DNA from: Sphingomonas sp. KR3-1
GTDB taxonomy: Bacteria > Pseudomonadota > Alphaproteobacteria > Sphingomonadales > Sphingomonadaceae
Reading direction: 5' to 3'
Assembly (NCBI RefSeq): GCF_040049295.1
Contig: NZ_JBDZDQ010000001.1
Span: 1,302,001 to 1,366,000 of the forward strand
Length of the DNA: 64,000 nt
Shown here: in pieces, positions 1 through 12,423 of the stretch
How the letters are laid out: every line of letters starts with the position of its first letter
Numbering within the stretch: the stretch's first letter is position 1
Notes under the pieces: generated by a model
Database searches by the model: none
What the model was told of the DNA's origin: nothing
The model's input: the letters and a program-made list of their open reading frames with translations, nothing else
Made by a program: the position numbers and the translations under genes

Positions 1-45
1 GCCCGGCACCATCAGCAACAGCGCGGCAATCAGCGATCTCGTCAC
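1..45 (-). CDS. 5' end of an exported protein (partial, runs off the window)
   Basis: Only the first 15 codons are inside the window. Read on the minus strand they start with GTG at 45 and give MTRSLIAALLLMVPG, a basic residue followed by a hydrophobic run, which is typical of a signal peptide. A purine-rich GGAGAG lies a few bases upstream (about 50-56) and supports this start. The gene is divergent from the xdhC-like gene at 107 with about 60 bp between them. Nothing can be said about its function. Confidence 0.55.
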   Translation of the reverse strand, partial: MTRSLIAALLLMVPG

Positions 46-106
46 GAAACTCTCCACTCGTTACGGGGTTGGGCCTAGACCCGGCGTGTGACGGTTACGA
101 GGCGAT

Positions 107-1018
107 ATGGCGGACAATGACAGCGTGCTTGCGGCGGCCCGCGCCTGGAAGGGCGAAAGGCTGGCGCTCGCCACCGTCGTCTCGACCTGGGGATCGGCGC
201 CGCGGCCGCGGGGCAGCCATATGCTGGTGCACGAAGACGGGCGGTTCGAGGGCTCGGTCTCGGGCGGCTGTGTCGAGACCGACATCCTCCAGGCCGCCGC
301 GGAGGTGATCGCCGGCGCGCCTGCGCTGGTCAAAAGCTACGGCGTCGCCGATCCGGCAGCCTGGGAAGTCGGCCTCCCCTGCGGCGGCGAGATCGCGGTG
401 CTGGTCCAGCCGGTCTCGGCGACGGGTTTCCCGCCCGAATTGTTCGAGGCGATCGCGGCGGCGCGGGCGCGCGGCGAGTCCCTCGATGTGGGCACCGATC
501 TCGCCACTGGTCGCTCCGCCACGGGGCACGGGGAGTTCGTCAACCGCTACGATCCGCCGCGCCGGTTGCTGATCGTGGGCGCGGTGCAGATCGCCCAGTC
601 GCTCGCCGGACTCGCCCGCGAATTGGGGATTTCGACCACGATCATCGATCCGCGCGGGAGATTTTTGACCGCTGAGCGGTTTCCCGGAGTGATGCTCGAC
701 GACCGCTGGCCCGACGACGCCGTCACCGCGCTGCAGCCCGACCCCGCCACGGCGGTGGTGACGCTGAGCCACGACCCCAAGATCGACGATGCCGCTCTAG
801 CCGCGGCGCTGCGCTTCCCGACCGGCTATGTCGCGGCGCTCGGGTCGCGGCGCAGCCACGCCGCCCGGCTCGAGCGGCTCGCGGCCGCCGGCGTCGCGCC
901 CGCGGATCTCGAGCGGATCGAGGGTCCAGCCGGGCTCGCCCTGGGCGCGATCGGCCCCGCCGAGATCGCCCTGTCCATTGCCGCCGCCATGGTGAAGAGG
1001 TTCCATGCTGAAGCCTGA
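107..1018 (+). CDS. XdhC/CoxI family protein (molybdenum hydroxylase maturation)
   Basis: This 303-aa protein has the two-part XdhC layout. An N-terminal XdhC/CoxI domain (about residues 10-75) carries the STWGSAPRPRG and GSVSGGCVE motifs, and a C-terminal Rossmann-type domain (about 150-285) contains RLLIVGAVQIAQSLAGLA and AALGSRRSHAARL. Family members bind the molybdenum cofactor and insert it, usually sulfurated, into xanthine-dehydrogenase-type hydroxylases in the cytoplasm. The stop overlaps the next gene by 14 bp. That gene is a MocA-like nucleotidyltransferase, a normal partner, so the two are probably co-translated. No xdhA/xdhB or cox structural gene is in the window, so the client enzyme is unknown. 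Confidence 0.88.
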   Translation: MADNDSVLAAARAWKGERLALATVVSTWGSAPRPRGSHMLVHEDGRFEGSVSGGCVETDILQAAAEVIAGAPALVKSYGVADPAAWEVGLPCGGEIAVLVQPVSATGFPPELFEAIAAARARGESLDVGTDLATGRSATGHGEFVNRYDPPRRLLIVGAVQIAQSLAGLARELGISTTIIDPRGRFLTAERFPGVMLDDRWPDDAVTALQPDPATAVVTLSHDPKIDDAALAAALRFPTGYVAALGSRRSHAARLERLAAAGVAPADLERIEGPAGLALGAIGPAEIALSIAAAMVKRFHAEA

Positions 1019-1649
1019 CCAGGTCGCCCTGATTCTCCTCGCCGCTGGCCGTTCGCGCCGGTTCAACGACGGGGACAAGCTCGCCGAGCCGTTTCTCGAC
1101 AAGCCGCTCGCCTATCATGTCGTGACCGCGCTCGAGCGCGTGCCCTTCTGCGCACGGATCGCCGTGGTGTCGGATACCGAGCTCGATTTCGCCGCGCTCG
1201 GCTATGACGTGGTCGAGAACCCCGATCCCTCGCTCGGCCAGGCACGCTCGCTGTGCCACGGCGTGTCGCGGGCAAGGGAGCTGGGCGCCGAGGCGGTGCT
1301 CGTCGCGCTCGCCGACATGCCGCGCGTCACTGCCGCGCATGTCCGCCGGATGATGGACGCCGCCTATGGGCCGGCGACGATCGTCGCCTCGTCGGACGGG
1401 GTGCGCCCGATGCCGCCGGCGCTCTTTGGCAAGGACATGTACCCCGAGTTGCTGAGCCTGCAGGGCGACCAGGGCGCGCGCGACCTGATCAAGCGCGGCC
1501 ACCACGTCATCGCGCCGCCCGCCGAGCTCGTCGATGTCGACACGCAGGACGACCTCATCGAGCTGCGGTCGCTCTACGGCCTGCGCACCGACGGGCTGCC
1601 CGAGCGCCCGCCCGCGCTCATTCGTGACGAAGCGCGTCGATCGGATTGA
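1005..1649 (+). CDS. MobA/MocA-like nucleotidyltransferase (Mo-cofactor cytidylyltransferase type)
   Basis: 214 aa. The N-terminal LILLAAGRSRRF is the nucleotide-binding signature of MobA-like NTP transferases, followed by DKLAEPFLDKPLAYHV (about residues 25-40) and ALADMPRVTAAHV (about 100-112), with the metal-binding Asp of the LADMP motif. Proteins of this class beside xdhC transfer CMP (MocA) or GMP to molybdopterin. The ATG at 1005 lies inside the end of xdhC and is preceded by AGAGG, indicating translational coupling. Its 3' end overlaps the convergent ABC permease by 32 bp. CTP versus GTP preference cannot be decided here. Confidence 0.85.
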   Translation: MLKPDQVALILLAAGRSRRFNDGDKLAEPFLDKPLAYHVVTALERVPFCARIAVVSDTELDFAALGYDVVENPDPSLGQARSLCHGVSRARELGAEAVLVALADMPRVTAAHVRRMMDAAYGPATIVASSDGVRPMPPALFGKDMYPELLSLQGDQGARDLIKRGHHVIAPPAELVDVDTQDDLIELRSLYGLRTDGLPERPPALIRDEARRSD

Positions 1650-2825
1650 GGCTCGCGGCGCGCCGCGCCGGAAAATAGCCGAACACCACGCCGATGATTG
1701 CCGAGATCGCAAAGGCGATCACGTTGATCTGCACGTCGAACAGGAAGGGCAGCCCGCCCAGCCACGACATGAGGATGATCGCCAGCTGCGCGAGCAGCAG
1801 CCCGATCACGCCGCCGAGCATCGACAGCACCACGGCTTCCACCAGGAACTGCATCAGCACTTCGCTCGCCACGGCGCCGATGGCGAGGCGGATGCCGATC
1901 TCGCGCGTCCGCTCGGTGACCGACACCAGCATGATGTTCATGATGCCGATGCCGCCGACGACCAGGCTGATTCCCGCCACTGCCGCGACGATCTGGGTGA
2001 GCAGGGTCGTCGTGCCGGTCAGCGTCGCGCTGATCTGGGCGGTGTCGAAGATGTTGAAGTCGTCCTGCTTGCCGCCGGTGATCTTGCGCCGTTCGCGCAA
2101 CAGGTCGCTGATCGATGACTGGACCTGTGCGCTCTCATAGTCGGGATCGGTGCCGACCAGCATCAGGCTGATGTCGCGATTGCCGGTGAAACGGCGCTGG
2201 ACCTGCTTGATCGGCATGATGACGACATCGTCCTGGTCGCCGCCAAAGCCGGCCTGGCCCCGCGTCGAGAGCACGCCGATCACGTTGCAGGTGATGCCGT
2301 TGACGCGCAGGCTCTTACCCACTGCATCGCCGCCGGCGAACAAATTGGTGCGCACCGTGTTGCCGATGATGCACACGCCCTTGCCGGCCTGTTCCTCGGC
2401 GCGCGTGAAGACGCGCCCCTGCACCAGCGGCCAGGGCTGGACCTTGAAATAATCGCTGGTGGTGCCGTTGATCGTCGTCGACCAGTTCGCGCCATTATAG
2501 ATCGCCGTGGCGCTCGTGCCCGCCTGGGGCGCGACCGCGAGTACGCCGGTGATCTGGGTGCGGATCGCCTGGACGTCTTCTTCCTTGAAATTGGGCGGGC
2601 GCGGCCCGCCGCCGCCGCGGCCAAAGCCCTGGCCCGGACGAATCTGGAGGATGTTGGTGCCGAGCGACGAGATCTGCTGCTGGACGGCGGCGGTGGTCGC
2701 CTTGCCGAGCGTCACCATGGTGACCACCGCCGCGACGCCGATGATGATGCCGAGCGCCGTCAGGATCGAGCGCAGCTTGTGCCGCAGGATCGAGCGCAGC
2801 GCGAGGATGAAGGTGGTGCCGAACA

Positions 2826-2826
<1 letters not shown>
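1618..2826 (-). CDS. macB: MacB-type ABC transporter permease
   Basis: 402 aa with the MacB/FtsX layout: one N-terminal membrane helix (about 20-45), a long periplasmic MacB core (about 50-270), then three helices (about 280-395) with GGIGIMNIMLVSVTERTREI, the hallmark of this permease class. It transmits ATP-driven conformational change to a periplasmic adaptor instead of moving substrate across the inner membrane. The GTPase-like nucleotide-binding half is a separate gene immediately upstream (2826-3560), unlike E. coli MacB where both are fused. The start shares one base with the end of that ATPase gene. It is last in the operon outer-membrane factor > adaptor > ATPase > permease. Substrate unknown; macrolides, lipopeptides or envelope stress products are typical. 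Confidence 0.9.
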
Positions 2827-3546
<720 letters not shown>

Positions 3547-3560
<14 letters not shown>

Positions 3561-4977
3561 GCTGACCTCCGCTACCGCCCTGGCGCTGCCCCGAGCCGCC
3601 TGCCGCGCCGCCCGACGAACCACCGCTGCGCCGCTTTTCGGTGCCGGCCGAGGAGAGCTGGCCGGTGATCACCTTGTCGCCCGGCTTGAGATCGCCGCCG
3701 GTGATCTCGGTGACGGTGCCGTTGGTGTCGCCGGTCGTCACCTTCACAGCCTCTGGCTGCCCATCGGCGCCGAGAATATAGACTGTCTGCTGCCCGTTGC
3801 GCTCGCCGCCCGCCTGCTTGCTCGACGCACTATCGCGCCGGTTAGGGCGGCGCGGGACGAGCGCGCCTGCGATGCCGCTGCCCGAGCTGCTCGCGCTGGG
3901 GCCGCCACTCGCCGCTGGCGTGAAGCGCAGCGCCGCATTGGGCACCAGCAGAACGTTGGGCTTGGACTTGGTGATGATCTCCGCCGTCGCGGTCATCCCC
4001 GGGCGCAGCTGGAGATCGGAATTGGCAACGCTCAGGGTCGCCGCATAGGAAACCACTTGGCTTTGCGTCGTCGTGCTCGTTGTGCTGCTGCTCGACGAAG
4101 TCGAAGCCGTCAGGTTCGAGCCGAGATCGACGCGCGTGATCGTCGCCGGGAAGGTCTTGCCCGGAAAGGCATCGACGGTGAAGCTGGCGAGCTGGCCCTG
4201 CTTGACCGAGCCGACATCGGCCTCGTCGATCGCGACCTGCAGCTCCATCGCGCTCAGGTCTTCGGCGATCACGAACAGCGTTGGCGTGTTGAACGAAGCC
4301 GCGACCGTCTGGCCCTCGTCGATCTGGCGGACGAGCACCACGCCGTTCACCGGCGCGCGGATTACGGCCTTGTAGCGCTGCGTCTCGTTCGAGGAGAGCG
4401 CGGCGCGCTGCGACACTACGTTCGCCTGCGCCGAGCGGACGCCGGCGATCGCGCGCTGCACATCGGCGCGCGCGGTTTCCATCTCGACCTTGGCGGGCAC
4501 CTTGCCGCCCGAAAGCCGGCTGACCTCTTCCATGCGGGCGAGATTGGCCTGCGCCTGCGCGAGCGTCGCCTGGTTCTGCGCGACGGTGGCGACTGCGGCA
4601 TTCAGCGTCGCCTTGCTCTGCGTGATCGCATCGTCGAGGCGCGAGGTATCGAGCACCGCGAGCGGCTGGCCCTTTGTCACTCGGTCGTTGACGTCGACCA
4701 GCACCTTCTCGACCAGACCCGAAAGCTCGGAACCGACCTGCACCTGGTTGGTCGGCGCGAGCTTGCCAGTGGCGGAAACGGTGACGGTCAGGTTGCCGCG
4801 ATCGACCTGGTCGGTCGCATATTTCGTCTCGGTGCTGGTCCCGAACAGGCGCCAGCCGAGCAGAATCACCAGCAACACGCCAAGCCCGATCAGACCCCAT
4901 TTGAGCCAGCGCCGCCACCACGGCCGCGGCGGCGTGCCCAGGAAGCTGTCGAGATTCTGGTTCGGATCAGTTGCCAT
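3547..4977 (-). CDS. macA: MacA/HlyD-type periplasmic adaptor subunit
   Basis: About 476 aa from the ATG at 4977, which overlaps the stop of the outer-membrane factor gene by 11 bp. An in-frame TTG at 5004 is less likely. One membrane helix near residues 28-50 anchors it. Then come a beta-barrel/lipoyl half-motif (VDRGNLTVTVSATGKLAPTN), a long alpha-hairpin with Ala/Gln-rich coiled coil (about 110-190), a second lipoyl half (YKAVIRAPVNGVVLVRQIDEG) and the MP domain. The C-terminus after about residue 440 is a Gly/Ser/Gln-rich tail (SSGGAAGGSGQRQGG) that is probably disordered. It bridges the permease and the outer-membrane channel. Confidence 0.9.
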
Positions 4978-6442
4978 CGGCGGGGTTGCCTGTCGTGGGA
5001 GCAATGGGGGTAACGCTCGAATCCCAGCCGCCGCCCAGTGCCTGGTAGAGCTGGATCAGCGCGGTCGCCTCGTCCGAACGCGCGGAGACGACGCCGTTGC
5101 GCGCGGAGATGAGCGAGGCCTCGGCCGTGTTGAGCGTCGTGAAATCGGTGAGGCCCGAGCGATATTGCATGCGGGCAAGCAGCGCCTGGTTGGTCGATGC
5201 CTCGAACGCGATGGCGAACTGCTTCTCGCGCGCCTGCGCCGTCTGGAGCGCGACCACGGCGTTCTCGATATCCTCGAGGCTGGTCAGCACGGTCGACTTG
5301 TAGGCGAGGAAGGCGCCGTCCGCCGCGGCCCTGGACGCACGCACCTGGCTGGCGCGGCGGCCGCCATCGAAGATCGTCTGCGCGATATTGGCGAACAGCC
5401 GCCCGGTGATCGTGTCGAAGATCGACGAAAGCGCGCTGCTGCCCGAATCGATGCTGCCGCCGATCGACAGCGCCGGATAGAGCTGTGCCTGCGCGACGCC
5501 GATATTGGCGGTGGCGGCGGCGAGGTTGCGCTCGGCGGCGCGCACGTCCGGCCGCTGGCGCAACGCATCGGCGGGGATGCCGGCCGCGACGTCCGCCGGC
5601 CCCTTGGGGATCGGCTTCACCGCTTCCATCTCGGCCTTGAGCGCGCCCGGCGTCTGGCCGGTCAGCACCGCGAGCCGCGAGACATAGCTGTTGTAGTTGG
5701 CCTCGAGGCTGGGAATCGCCGCGGCGATCTGGGCGTTGTTGGCGCGCGCCTGCTCCTGGTCGAGCGAGGAAACGAGCCCGGCCTGCACCCGCCAGCCGGC
5801 GATCTGGAGATTGTCGCTCGAGATGCCCAGACTGTCCCGCGCATTGGCGATCTGCGCCTGCGCCACGCGGGCGAGGACATAGTTGCGCGCCGTCTCGGCC
5901 TCGACCGAGACCAGCACCGCAGCATAGTCGAACCCGCTTGCTTCATAGCTGGCCCGCGCGCTCTCGACCCCGCGGCGCACGCCGCCGAACAGGTCGACCT
6001 GGTAGCTCGCATCGGCGCCGAGGGAGAAGCTGGTGCTGCCGCCCTGGGAGAAGCTGGTCACCGTGCCGTCGGGTAGCGTCGTCGTGCTGGTGCCGCCGCG
6101 CAGCGGCTCGCTGTGCGAGATGCCGCCCGAGGCGCTGAGGCTGGGAAACAGGTCGGCGCGCTGCTGGACCAGCGACTCGCGCGCCTGGCGCAGCCGCACG
6201 ACGGCCTGCGCGACGTCGAGGTTGGTCGCCTGCGCGCGCTGCACCAGGCTCGCCAGCATCGGATCGTCGAACTTGGTCCACCACTGGCTCAGATCCTCCT
6301 GCGCCTTCTGCCCGGCGGGGACCGACCAGGCATCGGGGACGCCCAGATCGCTCGCAGCGCGCGGATGATAGTCCGGGCCCACCGAACAGGCGGCGAGCGG
6401 CAGGACGAGCAGGAGACTCAGGGTTAGGGGGCGGTTGGCCAT
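4967..6442 (-). CDS. TolC/NodT-family outer-membrane efflux lipoprotein
   Basis: 491 aa. The N-terminus has a signal peptide with lipobox LAAC (Cys about 19), followed by SVGPDYHPR, the standard start of NodT-type factors. Two outer-membrane-efflux repeats follow (about 60-260 and 280-470), with the typical RQRPDVRAAERNLAAATANIG segment near 285-305. It would form the trimeric exit channel for the downstream adaptor and ABC pair, and it is the first gene of that operon. It is divergent from acs; the 166-bp gap holds the palindrome at 6484-6498. Confidence 0.92.
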   Translation of the reverse strand: MANRPLTLSLLLVLPLAACSVGPDYHPRAASDLGVPDAWSVPAGQKAQEDLSQWWTKFDDPMLASLVQRAQATNLDVAQAVVRLRQARESLVQQRADLFPSLSASGGISHSEPLRGGTSTTTLPDGTVTSFSQGGSTSFSLGADASYQVDLFGGVRRGVESARASYEASGFDYAAVLVSVEAETARNYVLARVAQAQIANARDSLGISSDNLQIAGWRVQAGLVSSLDQEQARANNAQIAAAIPSLEANYNSYVSRLAVLTGQTPGALKAEMEAVKPIPKGPADVAAGIPADALRQRPDVRAAERNLAAATANIGVAQAQLYPALSIGGSIDSGSSALSSIFDTITGRLFANIAQTIFDGGRRASQVRASRAAADGAFLAYKSTVLTSLEDIENAVVALQTAQAREKQFAIAFEASTNQALLARMQYRSGLTDFTTLNTAEASLISARNGVVSARSDEATALIQLYQALGGGWDSSVTPIAPTTGNPADGN

Positions 6443-6483
6443 GGCACACTAGATGTTTCGGGGAACGTTTCAGTTCCAGTCTT

Positions 6484-6498
6484 ATATTGTCGCAATAT
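6484..6498. promoter_or_regulatory. 15-bp perfect palindrome between divergent efflux and acs genes
   Basis: The sequence ATATTG-TCG-CAATAT is a perfect 6-bp inverted repeat with a 3-bp spacer. It lies 42 bp upstream of the efflux operon start and 111 bp upstream of acs. On the minus strand TATAAG just beyond it could be a -10 box for the efflux operon. This is the arrangement expected of a repressor operator, but no regulator gene is adjacent, so the role is an inference. Confidence 0.35.
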
Positions 6499-6608
6499 GT
6501 CTGAGCCCGCAGTTTCGTGCGGATCGGAGCGCAGCCGGAACGGATTTGGCGCTTGGCGAGCGGGCCGCGCTTCGGCAGAGAGGCGCCAAAGCGAGGGAGC
6601 CCGAAACG

Positions 6609-8548
<1,940 letters not shown>

Positions 8549-8552
<4 letters not shown>

Positions 8553-9058
8553 GCGCGGATCGCATCCGGATCGTCGAGGGCGACATCACCCGGCTCGACG
8601 TGGATGCGATCGTCAACGCCGCCAACTCGTCGCTGCTCGGCGGCGGCGGGGTGGACGGGGCGATCCACCGTGCTGCCGGCCCCGAGCTGCTCGCCGAGTG
8701 CCGCACGCTCGGCGGCTGCGCTACCGGCGACGCCAAGCTGACCAGGGGCTATCGCCTGCCCGCCGGGCACGTCATCCATACCGTCGGGCCGGTGTGGCAG
8801 GGCGGCGGCAAGGGCGAGCCCGAGCTGCTCGCCAGCTGCTATCGCCGCTGCTTCGCGATCGCCCGCGCCAACGGGTTCACCGCCCTCGCCTTTCCGGCGA
8901 TCAGCTGCGGCGTCTATGGCTATCCGGTCGAGGCGGCGACGCGGATCGCCGTCGCCGAGACGCGCGCCGCGCTTGCCCCGGACCCCGGACTCGCGGTGAT
9001 CTTCGCCACCTTCGGCGCCGACGTGACCGCCGCCTATCGCCAGATCCTGGACACCTGA
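8549..9058 (+). CDS. Macro-domain protein (O-acetyl-ADP-ribose deacetylase type)
   Basis: 169 aa, essentially a single macro domain. [20 protein letters not shown] and [16 protein letters not shown] form the ADP-ribose pocket (about residues 5-42), and [11 protein letters not shown] (about 113-123) is the distal loop. This matches the YmdB class, which hydrolyses O-acetyl-ADP-ribose made by sirtuin deacetylases. The ATG overlaps the acs stop by 4 bp, so the two are translationally coupled. Coupling to acs, whose activity is commonly controlled by lysine acetylation and sirtuin deacetylation, makes a role in handling that by-product plausible but unproven. Confidence 0.9.
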
Positions 9059-9131
9059 ATCCCATTGCGAGGGGGCGATCGCGCCGTTACAGTCAGCTAA
9101 TACAGTCCATAGGGGTTGGGGTACTAAACTC

Positions 9132-11168
9132 ATGAAGATCAACACTTTCGTGCGTCTCGCCGCCGGCGTGGCGCTGCTCGCCGTTTCGCCGGCACTCGCG
9201 CAGACCGCCAAGCAGGCGCCGAAATATGGCAGCTTCGGCATCGACCTGACCTCGCAGAAGACCGGCGTGAAGCCGGGCGACGACTTCTGGACCTTCGCGA
9301 ACGGCGGCTGGAACGACCGCACCGAGATCGCCGCCGACCGCACCTCGGCCGGCTTCGGCACCCAGCTCTCGGTCGAGGCCGAAGCCAATGTCCGCGCCAT
9401 CCTCGACGACATGGCGAAGAACCCCTCGGCCTATGGCGCCACCGGCAAGCAGGTCGGCGACTTCTATGCCAGCTGGATGGACGAAGCGGGCATCGAGGCA
9501 CGCGGCACCGCGTCGCTCCAGCCCTATCTCGCCAAGATCAACGGCGTGAACGACCTCGACGCGCTGCAGGTGCTGTTCGCCAGCGTCGGCTATGCCGCGC
9601 CGATCGAGCTGGGCATCATCCCCGACCTCGCCGACCCGACGCACTACACCGCCGTCACCGGCCAGGGCGGCCTCGGCATGCCGCGCGACTATTATCTGCT
9701 GGAAGGCGCCAAGTACGACGCGTTCCGCACCGCCTATCGTGCCTATGTCCAGAAGATCCAGGAGCTGGCCGGCATCCCCAACGCCGCGGCCAAGGCCGAT
9801 GCGATCGTCGCGTTCGAGACCGCGATGGCCAAGGTCCAGTGGTCGCCGGCCGAGAGCCGCGACATCGCCAAGCTCAACGATCCCGAAACGCTCGCCGGGC
9901 TCGAGGCCAAGGCGCCCGAGTTCAACTGGGCGCTGCTGCTCAAGACCGCCGGCATCGACAGCTCGCCCAAGGTGCTGATGACGCAGAACACGGCAGTGGC
10001 CGCGCTCGGCAAGCTGATGGTCGCCACCCCGCTCCAGGGCTGGAAGGACTATCTCGCCTATCGCTTCGTCAGCGACCATGCGCAGTTCCTGCCCAAGGCT
10101 TTCGACGACACCCGCTTCGCCTTCTACTCGCAGACGCTCTCCGGCGTGAAGGTGCAGCGCGAGCGCTGGAAGCGCGGCGTCGGCCTGGTCAACGGCGCGC
10201 TGGGCGAGGCCGTGGGCCAGATCTACGTCGCCAAATATTATCCGCCGGCCGCCGAGAAGCAGATGGCCGAGCTGATCGAGAACCTGCGCAGCTCGTATCA
10301 TGAGCGCATCGCCGCCTCGACCTGGATGGACGCGGCGACCAAGGAGAAGGCGCTCGCCAAGCTCGCCGCCTTCGAGCCGCGCATCGGCCACCCGGACAAG
10401 TATATCGACTATTCGTCGTTCAAGGTGGAGCGCGGCGACCTGCTCGGCAATGCGATGCGCTCGGGCGAGTTCGAGCACCAGCTCGAGCTGTCGCGCTTCG
10501 GCAAGCCGGTCGATCGCACGCTGTGGAACATGACCCCGCAGACGGTGAACGCCTATTACAACCCGCTCGCCAACCAGATCACCTTCCCGGCCGCGATCCT
10601 GCAGCCGCCCTTCTTCGATCCCAATGCCGATCCGGCGGTGAACTATGGCGCGATCGGCGCGATCATCGGCCATGAGATGGGCCATGGCTTCGATGACCAG
10701 GGCAGCCAGTTCGGCCCGACCGGCAAGTTCGAGAACTGGTGGACCGACAGCGCCAAGAAGGCGTTCGGCGAGCGAACCGCCGCGCTCTCGACCCAGTATG
10801 ACGGCTATGAAGCCGTTCCCGGCACCAAGGTGCAGGGCAAGCTGACGCTCGGCGAGAATATCGGCGATCTCGGCGGCGTCGAGGCAGCCTATGGCGCCTT
10901 CCAGAAGTACCAGGCCGAGCATGGCAAGGCGAAGGTGATCGGCGGGCTGACCGGCGACCAGCGCTTCTTCCTGGCCTATGCCCAGGCCTGGCAGACCAAG
11001 GTGCGCGAGGACGCGGCCCGCCAGTATGCGCTGACCGATCCGCACTCGCCGGCCAAGTACCGCGTCAACGGCATCGTCCGCAATGTCGACGCCTGGTACA
11101 AGGCGTTCAACATCCAGCCGGGCGACGCGCTGTACCTGGCGCCCGCCCAGCGCGTGCACATCTGGTAA
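9132..11168 (+). CDS. M13 family (neprilysin/PepO-like) zinc metallopeptidase
   Basis: 678 aa with a cleavable signal peptide ending near ALAQ (residue 24), so it is periplasmic. The zinc motif HEMGH is at about residues 514-518, with the third ligand in GENIGDLGG (Glu about 575) and the substrate-positioning NAYYNP upstream (about 473-478). This is the full M13 signature. Such enzymes cut peptides of up to a few kDa. GGGGTTGGGG before the ATG can serve as a ribosome site. The gene ends in a strong terminator at 11194-11226. The window also has an M3 oligopeptidase and a POT peptide transporter, which suggests a peptide-using lifestyle. Confidence 0.95.
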   Translation: MKINTFVRLAAGVALLAVSPALAQTAKQAPKYGSFGIDLTSQKTGVKPGDDFWTFANGGWNDRTEIAADRTSAGFGTQLSVEAEANVRAILDDMAKNPSAYGATGKQVGDFYASWMDEAGIEARGTASLQPYLAKINGVNDLDALQVLFASVGYAAPIELGIIPDLADPTHYTAVTGQGGLGMPRDYYLLEGAKYDAFRTAYRAYVQKIQELAGIPNAAAKADAIVAFETAMAKVQWSPAESRDIAKLNDPETLAGLEAKAPEFNWALLLKTAGIDSSPKVLMTQNTAVAALGKLMVATPLQGWKDYLAYRFVSDHAQFLPKAFDDTRFAFYSQTLSGVKVQRERWKRGVGLVNGALGEAVGQIYVAKYYPPAAEKQMAELIENLRSSYHERIAASTWMDAATKEKALAKLAAFEPRIGHPDKYIDYSSFKVERGDLLGNAMRSGEFEHQLELSRFGKPVDRTLWNMTPQTVNAYYNPLANQITFPAAILQPPFFDPNADPAVNYGAIGAIIGHEMGHGFDDQGSQFGPTGKFENWWTDSAKKAFGERTAALSTQYDGYEAVPGTKVQGKLTLGENIGDLGGVEAAYGAFQKYQAEHGKAKVIGGLTGDQRFFLAYAQAWQTKVREDAARQYALTDPHSPAKYRVNGIVRNVDAWYKAFNIQPGDALYLAPAQRVHIW

Positions 11169-11193
11169 GCCATCCCGGCTGACCCGAACGAAG

Positions 11194-11226
11194 CGGCCCG
11201 GCAGCGATGCCGGGCCGTTTTCGTTT
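11194..11226 (+). terminator. Rho-independent terminator after the M13 peptidase
   Basis: A perfect 10-bp stem CGGCCCGGCA / TGCCGGGCCG closes a GCGA tetraloop and is followed by TTTTCGTTT. It sits 25 bp after the stop. Confidence 0.85.
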
Positions 11227-11469
11227 CCAACACCGGCACCTTCCGCGACTCGGCAAAGTCCATCAAGTTCACGCCAAAGGCGGCTTTCGCGGTCGCTTGA
11301 ATTGACTCACTTCCCGGAAGCGCGCCGCATCTCGCAACATTCTTGCGCGCGCGGGATCCTATCTTTCCTACGGATTCAAGGAGCGGCCGGGCAGCGCACC
11401 CGACCGCGCCAGCCAATCAGACGAAATCCTACATTGCAACCGCTGCGCCATGCGCGGAAAGGGAGCCGC

Positions 11470-12141
11470 ATGACTCCACGCGAACTCATCGACACGGCGA
11501 TCGTCCCCGGCGGCGGCGAAGCGCTGCGGCTGTTCCGCCGCGGCCGCGACTTCATGATCGTGCTCGATCGCAACGAACTGATGTCGAGCCGGATGAGCGG
11601 TTCGGAGGAAGCGCTGGCGGTGATGACCTGCGAGCGGCTCGACACGCCCGCCCCGCACTTGCTGATCGGCGGCTACGGCATGGGCTTCACGCTGCGCGCG
11701 GCGGAGGGCGTGCTGGGGCCGGAGGCGAAGCTGACCGTCGCCGAGCTGGTGCCGCAGATCATCGACTGGGCGAAGGGGCCGATGGCCGAGCTCGCCGCAG
11801 GCTGCCTCGACGACCACCGGGTCGAGGTGATACTCGACGACGTCGCCGCGGTGATCGGCCGCGCGCGCGCGACCTATGACGCGATCCTGCTCGATGTCGA
11901 CAATGGCCCGGACGGGCTGACCCGCGACGCCAATGACCGGCTCTATTCGCCGCGCGGGCTGCAGAAGCAGTGGGAAGCGCTCAAGCCCGGCGGGGTGCTG
12001 GCCGTGTGGTCGGCGGCGCCCGATGCGGTCTTTGCCCGGCGGATGAAGGAAACCGGCTTCCAGGTGGAGGAAGTCGCGGTGCGCGCGCGCAGCAACGGCA
12101 AGGGGCCGCGGCACGTGATCTGGTTCGGGCGCAAGCGCTAG
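11470..12141 (+). CDS. Spermidine-synthase-like protein
   Basis: 223 aa from the ATG at 11470 (AAAGGGAG upstream). LLIGGYGMGFTLRAAEGVLG (about residues 63-82) is the glycine-rich SAM-binding motif I, VAELVPQIIDWAKG is motif II, and YDAILLDVDNGPDG (about 137-150) is the acidic region where polyamine synthases keep their catalytic Asp. The protein lacks the N-terminal beta-sheet domain of true SpeE and is shorter than SpeE (about 290 aa). It therefore belongs to the reduced 'spermidine synthase-like' methyltransferase-fold family whose reaction is uncertain. It stands alone, with about 300 bp of mostly featureless DNA upstream. Confidence 0.75.
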   Translation: MTPRELIDTAIVPGGGEALRLFRRGRDFMIVLDRNELMSSRMSGSEEALAVMTCERLDTPAPHLLIGGYGMGFTLRAAEGVLGPEAKLTVAELVPQIIDWAKGPMAELAAGCLDDHRVEVILDDVAAVIGRARATYDAILLDVDNGPDGLTRDANDRLYSPRGLQKQWEALKPGGVLAVWSAAPDAVFARRMKETGFQVEEVAVRARSNGKGPRHVIWFGRKR

Positions 12142-12171
12142 GGCCCCAAGGGAAGCCGCCTTTCCCTCCCG

Positions 12172-12279
12172 CGTCACCCCGGCCTTGTGCCGGAGTCCAC
12201 CGGGAGGCACGGATTGGGCGAGAGGCTCCTGGCTTAGAGCGTGAGGCGCAGTGGACCCCGGCACAAGGCCGGGGTGACG
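12172..12279. repeat. Inverted pair of REP-like palindromes (BIME-like)
   Basis: The copy at 12172-12200 reads CGTCACCCCGGCCTTGTGCC... and the copy at 12251-12279 is its reverse complement, with one mismatch over 29 bp. Each copy can fold by itself (CCGGCC / GGCCGG type stem). About 50 bp of unrelated DNA separates them. It lies between the spermidine-synthase-like gene and a putative small peptide gene. Confidence 0.7.
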
Positions 12280-12423
12280 ATCTTGGAGCCGCGGCCTGAC
12301 GCGTAGCGCCCGTGCCGGATTGCATTTCCTGCAACCGGCCTCCCGAATCATTGCAGTTGCAGAAAGCGCAACCTCGACCCATTTCCCTCTATGTTGCATT
12401 GCAGCAAACATAAGGGTTTCACG

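Noticed and set aside
6453..6608. N-terminal extension of acetyl-CoA synthetase starting at 6453
   Set aside because: The extra 52 residues are not typical of Acs and cross the palindrome. The ATG at 6609 gives the normal 647-aa protein with a ribosome site.
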